Notes under the pieces: generated by a model
The model's database searches: none
What the model was told of the DNA's origin: nothing
What the model saw: only the letters and a program-made list of their open reading frames with translations
Position numbers and translations under genes: made by a program
Part shown: piece after piece, positions 16,003 through 23,721 of the stretch
How the letters are laid out: each line of letters opens with the position of its first letter
How positions within the stretch are numbered: the first letter of the stretch is position 1
DNA from: an uncultured Nocardioidaceae bacterium
GTDB lineage: Bacteria; Actinomycetota; Actinomycetes; Propionibacteriales; Nocardioidaceae
Assembly: GCA_902805865.1 (NCBI GenBank)
Contig: CADCUK010000206.1
Coordinates: 1 to 57,418 of the forward strand
DNA length: 57,418 nt
Reading direction: 5' to 3'

Positions 16003-16250
16003 CTGCGCCTCCACCACACGAGTGCCACCGCGACCACCACGACGGTGGCCCCGAACACGAGCAACTCCGCACGAGGACGACCGGAGTCGTCCGTCGTGCG
16101 GTCCTTCACGTCTGCCTTGACCCCGGCCACCTTGGCCTGGGCCTGCGACTTCACGTCGAGCTTGGCGGAGAGGGCGTCCAGCGTGCCGGCGAGCTGCTCG
16201 CGCTGCTGCTCGATCTCGGCCTGGATCTCCTCGGGGGACTGGCTGGTCAT
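15999..16250 (-). CDS. DUF3618 domain protein (short)
   Basis: An 83-residue protein with the N-terminal DUF3618 helix pattern (SPEEIQAEIEQQREQLAGTLDALSAKLD), a hydrophilic linker, and one membrane segment near the C-terminus (LLVFGATVVVVAVALVWW) ending in arginines. It starts inside the stop of the Holin-X gene (ATGA) and ends inside the start of the BrkB gene, so the three are coupled. The same domain opens the 17384-18058 product. Function is unknown. Confidence 0.85.
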   Translation of the reverse strand: MTSQSPEEIQAEIEQQREQLAGTLDALSAKLDVKSQAQAKVAGVKADVKDRTTDDSGRPRAELLVFGATVVVVAVALVWWRRR

Positions 16251-16705
16251 CGGCGCTCACCCTTCACGGTGGCGACGTCCTTCTTCAGTCCGCTCATCGC
16301 CCGCTCCGGCGCGGGGGAGCCGACCTCGGCCACCTTGTTCTTGCCGACGAGCGCTGCGACGCCCGCGATGACGAAGAGGATCACAGCGACGATCAGGGCC
16401 GCGGCCCACGCCGGGAGCACCAGGTCCAGCAGCAGCACGAACGTCGCGATCAGCACCGCGAGACCGAAGAAGCCCATGAGCCCGGCGACGCTGAACATGC
16501 CGACGCCGATGCCGGCCCGCTTGCCCTTCTGGGCGAGCTCGGCCTGGGCCAGCCGCATCTCGGACCTGATCAGCTCAGGGATCTGCGACGACAGCGAGGA
16601 CACCAGGCCGCCCAGCGACGCCTCCTGGGGCTCGGTCACCGGCTCCGGCAGCGCGTGGGCATTTTTCGGCTCCCGCGCGCGCTGTGAATCGTGCACGTGG
16701 CTCAT
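16247..16705 (-). CDS. Holin-X (phage_holin_3_6) family membrane protein, copy A
   Basis: A 152-residue protein with a helix of the SLGGLVSSLSSQIPELIRSEMRLAQAELA type followed by two membrane segments (about 80-104 and 108-132). This matches the actinobacterial Holin-X family, which is named by similarity to phage holins but is chromosomal and has no lysis neighbours here. It is the first gene of the cluster running to 14598, and is divergent from the rhodanese gene. Copy B is at 18055-18558 and shares the SxGGLxSxxSxxxxxLxRxExxLAxAE pattern. Function is unknown; an envelope stress role is inferred. Confidence 0.88.
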   Translation of the reverse strand: MSHVHDSQRAREPKNAHALPEPVTEPQEASLGGLVSSLSSQIPELIRSEMRLAQAELAQKGKRAGIGVGMFSVAGLMGFFGLAVLIATFVLLLDLVLPAWAAALIVAVILFVIAGVAALVGKNKVAEVGSPAPERAMSGLKKDVATVKGERR

Positions 16706-16771
16706 GAACGCAGAGTCTCCGGAACCCCAGCGGCGCAAACCCCACGTGTCACAGGCCGGTACCTTGGCGGC

Positions 16772-17083
16772 ATGCGAGAGATCGATGTCGACCAGCTCGA
16801 GCAGGCCCTCGCCGACGGGGCCTCACTCGTCGACGTCCGGGAGCCCGCGGAGTTCGTGCAGGCGCACGTCCCCGGCGCAGTGCTCATGCCGATGAACCAC
16901 CTCGCCGGTCGCCTCGGCGAGCTCGACAGGTCCGCACCCGTCTACCTGATCTGCCGGAGCGGACACCGCAGTGCGGTGATGTGCGAGCACCTGGTCGCCC
17001 TCGGCTACGACGCGGTCAACGTGGCCGGCGGGACGCTCGCGTGGGTCCAGGCGGGCAAGCCCTACGAGCGCGGCCTGGACTGA
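16772..17083 (+). CDS. rhodanese-like domain protein
   Basis: A 103-residue single-domain sulfurtransferase. The active-site loop is YLICRSGHRSA, with Cys at about residue 60 as the expected persulfide carrier, and SLVDVREPAEFVQAHVPGAVLMP is the N-terminal family signature. It ends in a GYDAVNVAGGTLAWVQAGKP segment. The ATG at 16772 was chosen since the fold begins directly after it; an earlier frame adds 27 non-conserved residues. It lies between two related envelope cassettes on the other strand, and may deliver sulfane sulfur to an unknown acceptor. Confidence 0.92.
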   Translation: MREIDVDQLEQALADGASLVDVREPAEFVQAHVPGAVLMPMNHLAGRLGELDRSAPVYLICRSGHRSAVMCEHLVALGYDAVNVAGGTLAWVQAGKPYERGLD

Positions 17084-17110
17084 CCACACTGGCCGGACCA
17101 CACTGGCCGG
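17083..17110. repeat. two tandem copies of ACCACACTGGCCGG
   Basis: Two perfect, adjacent 14-bp copies (17083-17096 and 17097-17110) begin on the last base of the rhodanese stop codon. They are followed by an imperfect continuation, and open the 300-base gap. No function is evident. Confidence 0.8.
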
Positions 17111-17127
17111 ATCACCCACGGACGACG

Positions 17128-17171
17128 CAGGGCCGGGACCCCCGATTCGTGATCGAAGGATCCCGGCCCTG
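17128..17171. terminator. hairpin 1 of the rhodanese/DUF3618 gap
   Basis: CAGGGCCGGGA (17128-17138) pairs perfectly with TCCCGGCCCTG (17161-17171). A small inner stem TTCG/CGAA caps it. It lies 45 bases after the rhodanese stop and is most likely that gene's terminator. Confidence 0.75.
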
Positions 17172-17227
17172 ACTTCGGTCCGCCCCGAGGCGGCACGAGC
17201 ACCGGCTCCCGAGCGGCCGATGCCGGT

Positions 17228-17285
17228 CGAGAGCGGTCGTGGTCGCACCAAGGGTGCGGCAAGGCGCTGGCCACGACCACTCTCG
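17228..17285. other. hairpin 2 of the rhodanese/DUF3618 gap, nested stem
   Basis: GAGAGCGGTCGTGG (17229-17242) pairs with CCACGACCACTCTC (17271-17284) with one mismatch, extended by one further C-G pair. A second stem CGCACC/GGTGCG (17244-17249 and 17253-17258) is nested inside it. It is between two terminator-like hairpins, so a separate RNA or DNA-level role is possible. Confidence 0.65.
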
Positions 17286-17297
17286 TCGTCGAAACTA

Positions 17298-17369
17298 CGA
17301 ACCACGGCGGCCCGGGCACCACACCCTTGAGGGTGTTTTGTCCTGGTGCCCGTGCCGCCGCGTGGTTCG
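17298..17369 (-). terminator. long hairpin 3, probable terminator of the DUF3618 operon
   Basis: The left arm (17298-17321, starting CGAACCACGGCGG) pairs with the right arm (17344-17369) over about 24 bases with one bulge and one mismatch. Inside it, CACCC (17322-17326) pairs with GGGTG (17331-17335). It starts 15 bases after the minus-strand DUF3618 stop, as expected for a terminator. The size is unusual. Confidence 0.75.
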
Positions 17370-17383
17370 TCCGGGGTGCTCGA

Positions 17384-18058
17384 TCAGATCGAGGTGCCCG
17401 GCGAGCTCTGGTGCTGCTGGACGCTCTCCTTGGAGTCCTGCGCGCTGGACCTGACGTCCTCAGCGGCGCTCTGCCCCTCGGCCTTGACCGTCTGGGCAGC
17501 GTCCTGAGCGGTGCTCTTGACCGAGTCCGCAGCCGACATCGCCGGCTCCTTGAGCTCCTCGGCGGTCTCCTTGGCGACCTCCTTGGCCATGTCCTGGGCC
17601 TGGCTCACGAGAGGCGTCGCCTGCTCCTTCACCGCCGAGGCGGCCTGACGCTCGCGGGACGTGGCCGGGAGCAACGAGCCGAGCAGCCAGCCTGCCCCGA
17701 GAGCGATCATTCCGGCTGCCAGCGGGTTGCCCTGGGCCTGCGTCTTCGCGGTCTGCCCGGCGTTGGAGACCGTGCCGGTAACCGAGCTGCTCACGCCGCT
17801 GACGGAGTCGCCGACACCGCTCGTGACGCCGGTCGCCCGGCCGTGGAGCGACGAGGCGGTGTCCTCGGCGCTGCCCATCACCTTGTCCTTGATGCCGGTG
17901 GCGGCGCCGGTGACCTTGTTGACCTGGCGCTTGGCGATGTTCGACGGCTGGACGGCCTCACCGAGCGCGTTGACGTTCTGGCTCAGGTTCGCGCGGGTCT
18001 GCTCGATCTCCGCGCGGAGGGCGTCAGGATCGTTGGTGTTCATGTTGCTCGTGGTCAT
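17384..18058 (-). CDS. DUF3618 domain protein with long alanine-rich tail
   Basis: A 224-residue protein. The DUF3618 region is at residues about 9-45 (DPDALRAEIEQTRANLSQNVNALGEAV). A long low-complexity part rich in Ser, Val, Gly and Thr follows, then a membrane segment (about 113-130, NPLAAGMIALGAGWLLGSLLP) and a helical Ala/Glu/Lys-rich tail of coiled-coil character (about 135-224). It starts in the stop codon of the Holin-X copy B gene (ATGA). It is the longer counterpart of the 83-residue DUF3618 protein in the neighbouring cassette. Function is unknown. Confidence 0.85.
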   Translation of the reverse strand: MTTSNMNTNDPDALRAEIEQTRANLSQNVNALGEAVQPSNIAKRQVNKVTGAATGIKDKVMGSAEDTASSLHGRATGVTSGVGDSVSGVSSSVTGTVSNAGQTAKTQAQGNPLAAGMIALGAGWLLGSLLPATSRERQAASAVKEQATPLVSQAQDMAKEVAKETAEELKEPAMSAADSVKSTAQDAAQTVKAEGQSAAEDVRSSAQDSKESVQQHQSSPGTSI

Positions 18059-18558
18059 CGGGGGTCCTCGTTTCCTTTGAGTGCGTCGGGAATGCGCTGC
18101 GCCGTCTCCTGGGTCCGCGGCACGCCTTCCACCTTCTTGAGCTCCTTGCGGCCGAGCATGGCCAGCACGGCCGCGACGATGCCGAAGAGGACGGCCATGA
18201 TCACTGCGGCCAACCCGAGGCTGTCGATCAGCTCGCCGATCGCCATCCAGAGCGCGATGGAGAGGAACAGTAGGACGAAATGTCCGAGATACCCTGCTCC
18301 GGCCAGCATCCCGGCGCCCTTGCCGGCCTTGGTCGCGGAGTCCTTGACCTCGGCCTTGGCCAGCGCGACCTCCTGCCGCATCAGCGTGGAGAGGTCGGCG
18401 GAGATGTCGCTGATGAGGCCGCCGATCGAGCCGACCTCACCCTTCGCGTAGGTGTCGTGCGATCCGTGGATCGGCTCCGCGTCGGGAATAGCGTCGCGGA
18501 TCGACTCGCTCCGGCCGGTGCTGCCCGCCCGCGGCGGGGTCTCGTATGGCGTACTCAT
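18055..18558 (-). CDS. Holin-X (phage_holin_3_6) family membrane protein, copy B
   Basis: A 167-residue protein with a disordered N-terminus, then VGSIGGLISDISADLSTLMR and EVALAKAEVKDSATKAGKG, and two membrane segments (about 83-107 and 112-137), ending in basic GRKELKKVEG. It parallels the copy at 16247-16705 in layout and in residues. It begins within the stop of the preceding gene (TGATG) and its stop overlaps the start of the DUF3618 gene, so all three genes are coupled. Function is unknown. Confidence 0.88.
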   Translation of the reverse strand: MSTPYETPPRAGSTGRSESIRDAIPDAEPIHGSHDTYAKGEVGSIGGLISDISADLSTLMRQEVALAKAEVKDSATKAGKGAGMLAGAGYLGHFVLLFLSIALWMAIGELIDSLGLAAVIMAVLFGIVAAVLAMLGRKELKKVEGVPRTQETAQRIPDALKGNEDPR

Positions 18559-19469
18559 CAGCTGCGGCCCTCTTCCGGAGCGTTGCCCGAGGCGTTGGTG
18601 CCGCGTGCGCCGAACTCGCTCGGCATCTGGTCGCGCTGGGCGCCGGAGTCGGTCGGGTTGAACTGCGCGGTGGCGTCACCGGCGGGGTCCACGTCGGTCT
18701 CCGGAGCGACGCTGTAGGCGGGGCTCACCGGGGCGGCCTCGGCAACACCGGACGTCTGGGTCGTCGGGGTGGTGGCGTAGCCCGACTCGCTCTGCACGCC
18801 GCCGTAGACGCCGGTCGCGTTGGTCGGCGAGTTCGCCGGCAGGCCGGCGGTCGGCGCGGTGCGGGTCGTGACCGGGGCGCCGGTGTACTGCGTGCCGGAG
18901 TACTGCGTGCCGGAGTACTGGGTGCCGGTGTACTGGGTGCCGGAGTCGTCGCGCGCCTCGTCGGCGATGCCGCGGGTGAAACGTCCGCCCACGAAGCCGA
19001 CCACTGCGGCGCTAAGGAGGAATGCACCCGGACGACGCCGTGCGAAGCGGCGTACCTCGTCGAGGAGCTCGGAGGGCTGGCGGTTCTCCAGCATGTCGGC
19101 TGCGGTGCGGACGCGCTCGGCGGCCTGCGTGGCCAGGTCCGAGGCCAGTCCCGGCTGCTGCACGTCGCCGGAGACCATGCCCTGGAGCTCGTCGGCGAGC
19201 GTGCGAAGACCCGATGCTGCCTTCTCCTGCTGGGCCGTGCCCTGCTCGGTGACCTGCTGGCGGGTCTGGTCGAGGAGCATGCGCGCCTGGCTCATCGCCT
19301 CGTTGGTGACCTCGCCGGCCTGCTGCTTCGCGGTCCCGACAGTCTGCTTGCCGCTCTGGACAGCGTCCTGAGCGACGCCGCGCGCCTCTTCCTTGGCTAC
19401 GTCGCGCGTGGACGCGTCACCGCTGGCGGACGTCGCGCCCCCAGATGTGGTTCCCATCGTCTCAGTCAT
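18558..19469 (-). CDS. hypothetical helical membrane-linked protein with GTQY repeats
   Basis: A 303-residue protein that I cannot assign to a named family. After MTETMGTTSGG comes a long helical region (about residues 20-135) with heptad-like Ala/Gln/Glu content and VAKEEARGVAQDAVQSGKQT, then ENRQPSELLDEVRRFARRRP followed by a short hydrophobic segment AFLLSAAVVGFVGGRF. A four-copy pentapeptide (S/T)GTQY follows at about residues 176-195, and then a disordered Thr/Ser/Ala-rich tail. It is the first gene of the second envelope cassette, ahead of Holin-X copy B and DUF3618. The ATG at 19469 has GAAGGGAA upstream. Similar helix-plus-hydrophobic layouts occur beside Holin-X genes in Actinobacteria. 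Confidence 0.8.
   Translation of the reverse strand: MTETMGTTSGGATSASGDASTRDVAKEEARGVAQDAVQSGKQTVGTAKQQAGEVTNEAMSQARMLLDQTRQQVTEQGTAQQEKAASGLRTLADELQGMVSGDVQQPGLASDLATQAAERVRTAADMLENRQPSELLDEVRRFARRRPGAFLLSAAVVGFVGGRFTRGIADEARDDSGTQYTGTQYSGTQYSGTQYTGAPVTTRTAPTAGLPANSPTNATGVYGGVQSESGYATTPTTQTSGVAEAAPVSPAYSVAPETDVDPAGDATAQFNPTDSGAQRDQMPSEFGARGTNASGNAPEEGRS
18885..18944. repeat. four tandem 15-bp repeats encoding GTQY
   Basis: Four consecutive 15-bp units (18885-18899, 18900-18914, 18915-18929, 18930-18944) of the form GTACTGCGTGCCGGA or GTACTGGGTGCCGGA/T. On the minus strand each encodes (S/T)GTQY in the 303-residue protein. Being in frame (15 = 5 codons), copy number can vary without breaking the protein. 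Confidence 0.9.
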
Positions 19470-19568
19470 GCCATTCCCTTCGTCGTGGTCCTGTGTGTGG
19501 CGCGCCAGGCGTCGTACAGCACTTGACAACTGCCACATAGACCTGTGCCCACGAGGAGGTGAGGAAAA

Positions 19569-19584
19569 CCACCCCTAGGGGTGG
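19569..19584 (-). terminator. terminator of the MMPL gene
   Basis: CCACCCCTAGGGGTGG is a perfect 16-base palindrome. On the minus strand it is followed by TTTT, and it lies 14 bases after the MMPL stop codon. This is one of the few hairpins here with a T-run. Confidence 0.75.
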
Positions 19585-19597
19585 GCAGACCGATTTG

Positions 19598-21649
19598 TCA
19601 GCCAAGCCGACGTGGCCACCAGAAGGCAGCGCCGAGCCGCACGGCGATCGCCGGGACCAGCACGGTCCGCACGACCAGCGTGTCGAGGAGGACCCCGACG
19701 CAGATCACGACGCCCAGCTGGGCAAGCACGACGAGCGGCAGCACGCCGAGCACCGCGAACACCGCCGCCAGCAGGATGCCGGCGCTGGTGATCACCCCGC
19801 CGGTCGCGGTGAGCGCCCGGAGCATGCCCTCCCGGGGGCCGTGCCCGGGCGCCTCCTCCGCAGCGCGGGTGACCAGGAAGATGTTGTAGTCCACGCCGAG
19901 CGCGACGAGGAAGAGGAAGGCCAGCAGCGGTACGCCGACGTCCAGACGGTCGAAGCCGAAGAGCCCGGTGAACAACCACCACGAGGCCCCCAGCGCGGCG
20001 AAGTACGTCGCCACGACACTGGCCACCAGGATCAGCGGCGCCACCAGCGACCGCAGCAGCAGGACGAGGGCGACGACCACCAGCGCAAGGATCAACGGGA
20101 TCAGCAGCAGCCGGTCACGCGCCGCGGCGTCCCGCTCGTCGATCGACTCGGCCTCGGTGCCGCCGACGTCGGTGGCCGGGAACGGCTCCAGGGCCGCACG
20201 CAGCTCCCGGACCGTCTCCTGCGCGGCCGACGTGCCGGGGCCGGCCTCGAGCACGACATCGATCCGCGTCAGGTCCTGCGGTCCCGCTCCCTCCACGACC
20301 GGGCGGACCGAGTCCACCCCCGCCACCGCCTCGATCGCCGGGACGACCTCGGCAGCGCCGGCCTCGGTCAGCACCGTGGTCGGGTCGGCGCTGCCGGCCG
20401 GGAACGACTCCGCCAACCGCTCCGCCGCCGCGATGGCCTCGGGCTTCTCGAGGAACTGGTCCGACTGCGACAACCCGGTCTGGATCTGCAGCACTCCGGA
20501 GGAGAGCGCCGCCAGGACGACGAGCGTGGACACGATCAGCGCACCGGGTCGCCGGGAGACCAGATCGCCCACGCGCCGCCACACCGACCGGGCGTCGACG
20601 AGCGTCGGCTGTCCGGTGCGGGGCGTCTGGGGCCAGAAGATCCAACGACCGAACAGCACGAGCGTGAACGGCAGGGCGACGAGCGCCGCGAGCGCAGCGA
20701 CGACGACCCCGACGGCGCACGCCAGGCCGAGACCACGGGTGGTGGGCACGACCGACAGGAGCAGGGTCAGCAGGCCGAGCACCACCGTGGTGGAGCTGGA
20801 CAGCACGGCCTCCGCGGTGCGCCGGGTCGCGCGGCGCATCGCGGCGTACCGGTCCTCGTCGAGGCGCAGCTCGTCCCGGTAGCGCGAGATGAGCAGCAAC
20901 GCGTAGTCGGTGCCCGCTCCGAAGACCAGCACCGAGAGGATGCCGACCGTCGACTCGTCCCATGTGACACCGGTCGCCGCGAGGGTGTGGGTGGCGAGGG
21001 CGACAGCCGCCCGGTCCGCGATGCCGACGACGACGATCGGCACGAGCCACAGCACCGGGCTGCGGTAGGTGATGATCAGGAGCAGGGCGACGACGGCGGC
21101 GGTCGCCGCGAGCAGCCGGAAGTTCGCGCCGTCGAAGACCGCCGCGAGGTCCGCCTGGATCGCCGCCGGGCCGGTGACCTGGGCCGTGACGCCGTCGGGC
21201 AGCCCCTCCTGCAGGTCTGTGCGGAGCTCGGTCACCTGCTCGGCGATCTCGGTCGCACCGGCCCCCGGCACCGCCAGCACTCCGAAAGCGGCCGTGCCGT
21301 CCTCGCTGGGGACCAGACCGCCAGGGGGGCCGGCCGGCCCTGACGACGTCTGCTGTCGCTGGGGCGCGGCACCGTCGAACAGCTTCTGCAGCTCGTCGAG
21401 CTCGGCCGGGGCCAGCTGGTCGGACGCGGCGAAGAGCACGATCGCCGTCGACTCCTCCGTCGTCTGCAGCTCCTGCTGGAGGGCCACGACCTCGGTGCTC
21501 TGGTAGCCCTCGGGGAGCGAGTCGACCGGGGTCGCGTCCCGCTCCGCCTCGCCCAGGAGCCCGGCGGCGAGTAGCCCGAGGATCAGGCTCACGAGCGCGA
21601 CGGCCCAGGCGCGGCGGCGTTGCATCAGGACGTCCAGCATCGCGTGCAC
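19598..21649 (-). CDS. MMPL-family RND transporter
   Basis: A 683-residue MMPL permease with the expected twelve membrane segments in two halves, each after a large extracytoplasmic domain. The family motif appears twice, as VFGAGTDYALLLISRYRDEL and, in the second half, LGVDYNIFLVTRAAEE. MMPL proteins export lipids or lipid-like compounds using the proton gradient. The GTG at 21649 (VHAMLDVLMQRRR) has GGAGG 10 bases upstream; MLDV at 21640 and MQRRR at 21625 are alternatives. The gene is divergent from the MFS exporter. No lipid synthesis genes are adjacent, so the cargo is unknown. Confidence 0.9.
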   Translation of the reverse strand: MHAMLDVLMQRRRAWAVALVSLILGLLAAGLLGEAERDATPVDSLPEGYQSTEVVALQQELQTTEESTAIVLFAASDQLAPAELDELQKLFDGAAPQRQQTSSGPAGPPGGLVPSEDGTAAFGVLAVPGAGATEIAEQVTELRTDLQEGLPDGVTAQVTGPAAIQADLAAVFDGANFRLLAATAAVVALLLIITYRSPVLWLVPIVVVGIADRAAVALATHTLAATGVTWDESTVGILSVLVFGAGTDYALLLISRYRDELRLDEDRYAAMRRATRRTAEAVLSSSTTVVLGLLTLLLSVVPTTRGLGLACAVGVVVAALAALVALPFTLVLFGRWIFWPQTPRTGQPTLVDARSVWRRVGDLVSRRPGALIVSTLVVLAALSSGVLQIQTGLSQSDQFLEKPEAIAAAERLAESFPAGSADPTTVLTEAGAAEVVPAIEAVAGVDSVRPVVEGAGPQDLTRIDVVLEAGPGTSAAQETVRELRAALEPFPATDVGGTEAESIDERDAAARDRLLLIPLILALVVVALVLLLRSLVAPLILVASVVATYFAALGASWWLFTGLFGFDRLDVGVPLLAFLFLVALGVDYNIFLVTRAAEEAPGHGPREGMLRALTATGGVITSAGILLAAVFAVLGVLPLVVLAQLGVVICVGVLLDTLVVRTVLVPAIAVRLGAAFWWPRRLG

Positions 21650-21759
21650 GGTCGGTGGTCCTCCCTCTCCCTTGACGACCCAAGCGAAGCGGATGCGGTG
21701 CGGCACCGGTGCCTCGGCCCTGGTTCGCGATAAACCCGGAGGCAGACTGCTCCTTCCCT

Positions 21760-23067
21760 GTGGATACTTCTGCGGTGAGCTGGCTCGACCGGGTCCGCGG
21801 CCTGCGGATGGACGTCACTCCGCTGCGGACCTCCCGCGACTTCCGGCTGCTGTTCGTCGCAGGGACGGTGTTCTACCTCGGCGGGATGATCAGCTACGTC
21901 GCCATCCCGTACCAGCTCTACACGCTGACCGGCTCGAACGCGGCTGTCGGCCTGATCGGGCTCGTCGAGCTGGTCCCGCTGGTCGTCGGCGGTCTGTACG
22001 GCGGAGCTCTCGCCGACCACGTCGACCGCCGCAAGCTGCTCGTCGTGACCGGGGTCGCCCAGGCGCTCATCACCGCACTCCTGGCCCTCAACGCCCTCCA
22101 GGAGCAGCCGGCGGTCTGGCCGCTCTACGTGCTCGCGTTCCTGCTCGCTGCCTTCTCGAGCGTGCAGCGGCCGTCCCGGGAGGCGTTGCTGCCACGCACC
22201 GTGCGGCACGACGAGATCGTGGCCGCCAACGCGCTCGGCTCCTTCGGCATGCAGGTGGGTCTGCTCCTCGGCCCCACCATCGGTGGTCTGCTGCTCGCGA
22301 GCGTGGGGGTGGCCTGGTGCTTCGCGGTCGACGTGGTCGGCCTGGCGATCGCCACGGCCCTCTACGCGGCGATGCGGTCCTACCCGCACCGCGACGAGAC
22401 GACCCCGCCGAGCCTGGCCGGCATCGCCGAGGGGCTGCGCTACGCCGTCGGGCGCAAGGACCTGCTGGGCACCTACCTCGTCGACATCGCGGCGATGCTG
22501 CTGGCGATCCCTGTCGTGCTGTTCCCTGCGTTCGCCCAGGACATCTTCGAGCGGCCGGAGCTCCTCGGACTGCTCTACACCTCCGAGACCGTGGGCGCGA
22601 TGGTCGCCACCGCCACGAGCGGCTGGGCGGGCCGGGTCCACCAGCACGGACGGGTCATCGTCATCTGTGCCGCGCTGTACGGGTTGTTCATCGGGCTCGT
22701 GGGGCTGGCGCCGAACATCTGGGTCGCCATGGGGCTGCTGGCCCTCGCCGGCGGGGCCGACATGATCTCCGCCGTCTTCCGGTCGACGATCTGGAACCAG
22801 ACGATCCCCGAGTCGATGCGCGGTCGCCTGGCCGGGATCGAGATGCTGTCCTACTCGGTGGGGCCGCTCGGCGGTCAGGTCCGCGCCGGCTTCGTCGCGG
22901 ACGCCTGGTCGGTGCGCGGCTCGATCGCCAGCGGAGGGTTCGCCTGCGTCGCCGGGGTGCTGCTGACCGCCGCGATCCTCCGCGACTTCTGGCACTACGA
23001 CGAGCGCACCGATCCCTATGCGCAGGCCGAGCGCGCCCGACGTGCAGAGACCGAGTCGCCTGCCTGA
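21760..23067 (+). CDS. MFS transporter, EntS-like exporter
   Basis: A roughly 435-residue major facilitator of the enterobactin-exporter (EntS)/multidrug type, with about 11-12 membrane segments. The N-terminus MDVTPLRTSRDFRLLFVAG and the loop ADHVDRRKLLVVTG are typical of this branch. The C-terminus is charged and cytoplasmic. The start is uncertain: GTG at 21760, GTG at 21775 and ATG at 21808 are all in frame, and none has a well-spaced ribosome site. It is divergent from the MMPL transporter. Substrate is unknown. Confidence 0.85.
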   Translation: MDTSAVSWLDRVRGLRMDVTPLRTSRDFRLLFVAGTVFYLGGMISYVAIPYQLYTLTGSNAAVGLIGLVELVPLVVGGLYGGALADHVDRRKLLVVTGVAQALITALLALNALQEQPAVWPLYVLAFLLAAFSSVQRPSREALLPRTVRHDEIVAANALGSFGMQVGLLLGPTIGGLLLASVGVAWCFAVDVVGLAIATALYAAMRSYPHRDETTPPSLAGIAEGLRYAVGRKDLLGTYLVDIAAMLLAIPVVLFPAFAQDIFERPELLGLLYTSETVGAMVATATSGWAGRVHQHGRVIVICAALYGLFIGLVGLAPNIWVAMGLLALAGGADMISAVFRSTIWNQTIPESMRGRLAGIEMLSYSVGPLGGQVRAGFVADAWSVRGSIASGGFACVAGVLLTAAILRDFWHYDERTDPYAQAERARRAETESPA

Positions 23068-23206
23068 CGGCCGTCCGACCGCGACCTGACTGCCACTCGA
23101 CCGCCCGCCGACAGCGGTTGTCAGGAACGTCACGGTGACCGGACCGCCGATGTTCGCGAGGATGGGCCGGCCCACCCACTCGTCGTACCTCTGCCCAGGA
23201 GAACCC

Positions 23207-23668
23207 ATGCCGCTGCTCGACGTCGCCCCGATCGAGGCCACCATCGACATCGCCGCACCGCCGGCCGAGGTCTGGTCGCTGGTCTCGGACCTGCGCAACA
23301 TGGCGCGGTGGAGCCCGCAGGTCGTCAAGACGTTCGTCAGGACGCCGGTGGCCGAGGGCTCGACGATGTTCAACATCAACCGGCGCGGGTTCCTGGTGTG
23401 GCCCACGCAGGCGAAGGTCGTGCGCTTCGCTCCCGAGCAGGAGATCGCCTTCCGGGTCAAGGAGAACTTCACGGTGTGGAGCTACCGTCTCGAGCCGGTG
23501 GGGTCCGGCACGCGGGTGACCGCGCGGCGTGAAGCCCCGCAGGGGATCTCCGACCTCTCGGTGGGGCTGACCAAGCGCGCTCTCGGCGGCGTCGAGGTCT
23601 TCACCGCGGAGCTGCAGGAGGGCATGCAGCAGACGCTCCGCAAGATCAAGGCCGACGCCGAGGGCTGA
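23207..23668 (+). CDS. SRPBCC family protein (polyketide cyclase/dehydrase-like)
   Basis: A 153-residue START-like domain. It opens with the typical VAPIEATIDIAAPPAEVWSLVSDLRNMARWSPQV strand-helix arrangement and ends with a long C-terminal helix that encloses the hydrophobic pocket. Members bind lipids, polyketides or other hydrophobic ligands. AGGAGA lies six bases before the ATG. It is probably transcribed on its own or with the next gene. Ligand is unknown. Confidence 0.85.
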   Translation: MPLLDVAPIEATIDIAAPPAEVWSLVSDLRNMARWSPQVVKTFVRTPVAEGSTMFNINRRGFLVWPTQAKVVRFAPEQEIAFRVKENFTVWSYRLEPVGSGTRVTARREAPQGISDLSVGLTKRALGGVEVFTAELQEGMQQTLRKIKADAEG

Positions 23669-23721
23669 GCGGCTCCGGCCTGCTCCGGCCCGCTCTGGAA
23701 CGGGGCACGCAGAATGGATGC

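Noticed and set aside
16247-18558. Prophage, because of two holin-named genes
   Set aside because: No lysin, tail, capsid, integrase or attachment sites are near. Holin-X proteins are ordinary chromosomal membrane proteins in Actinobacteria.
18885-18944. Non-coding repeat
   Set aside because: It is in frame in a clear gene and encodes an exact pentapeptide repeat.
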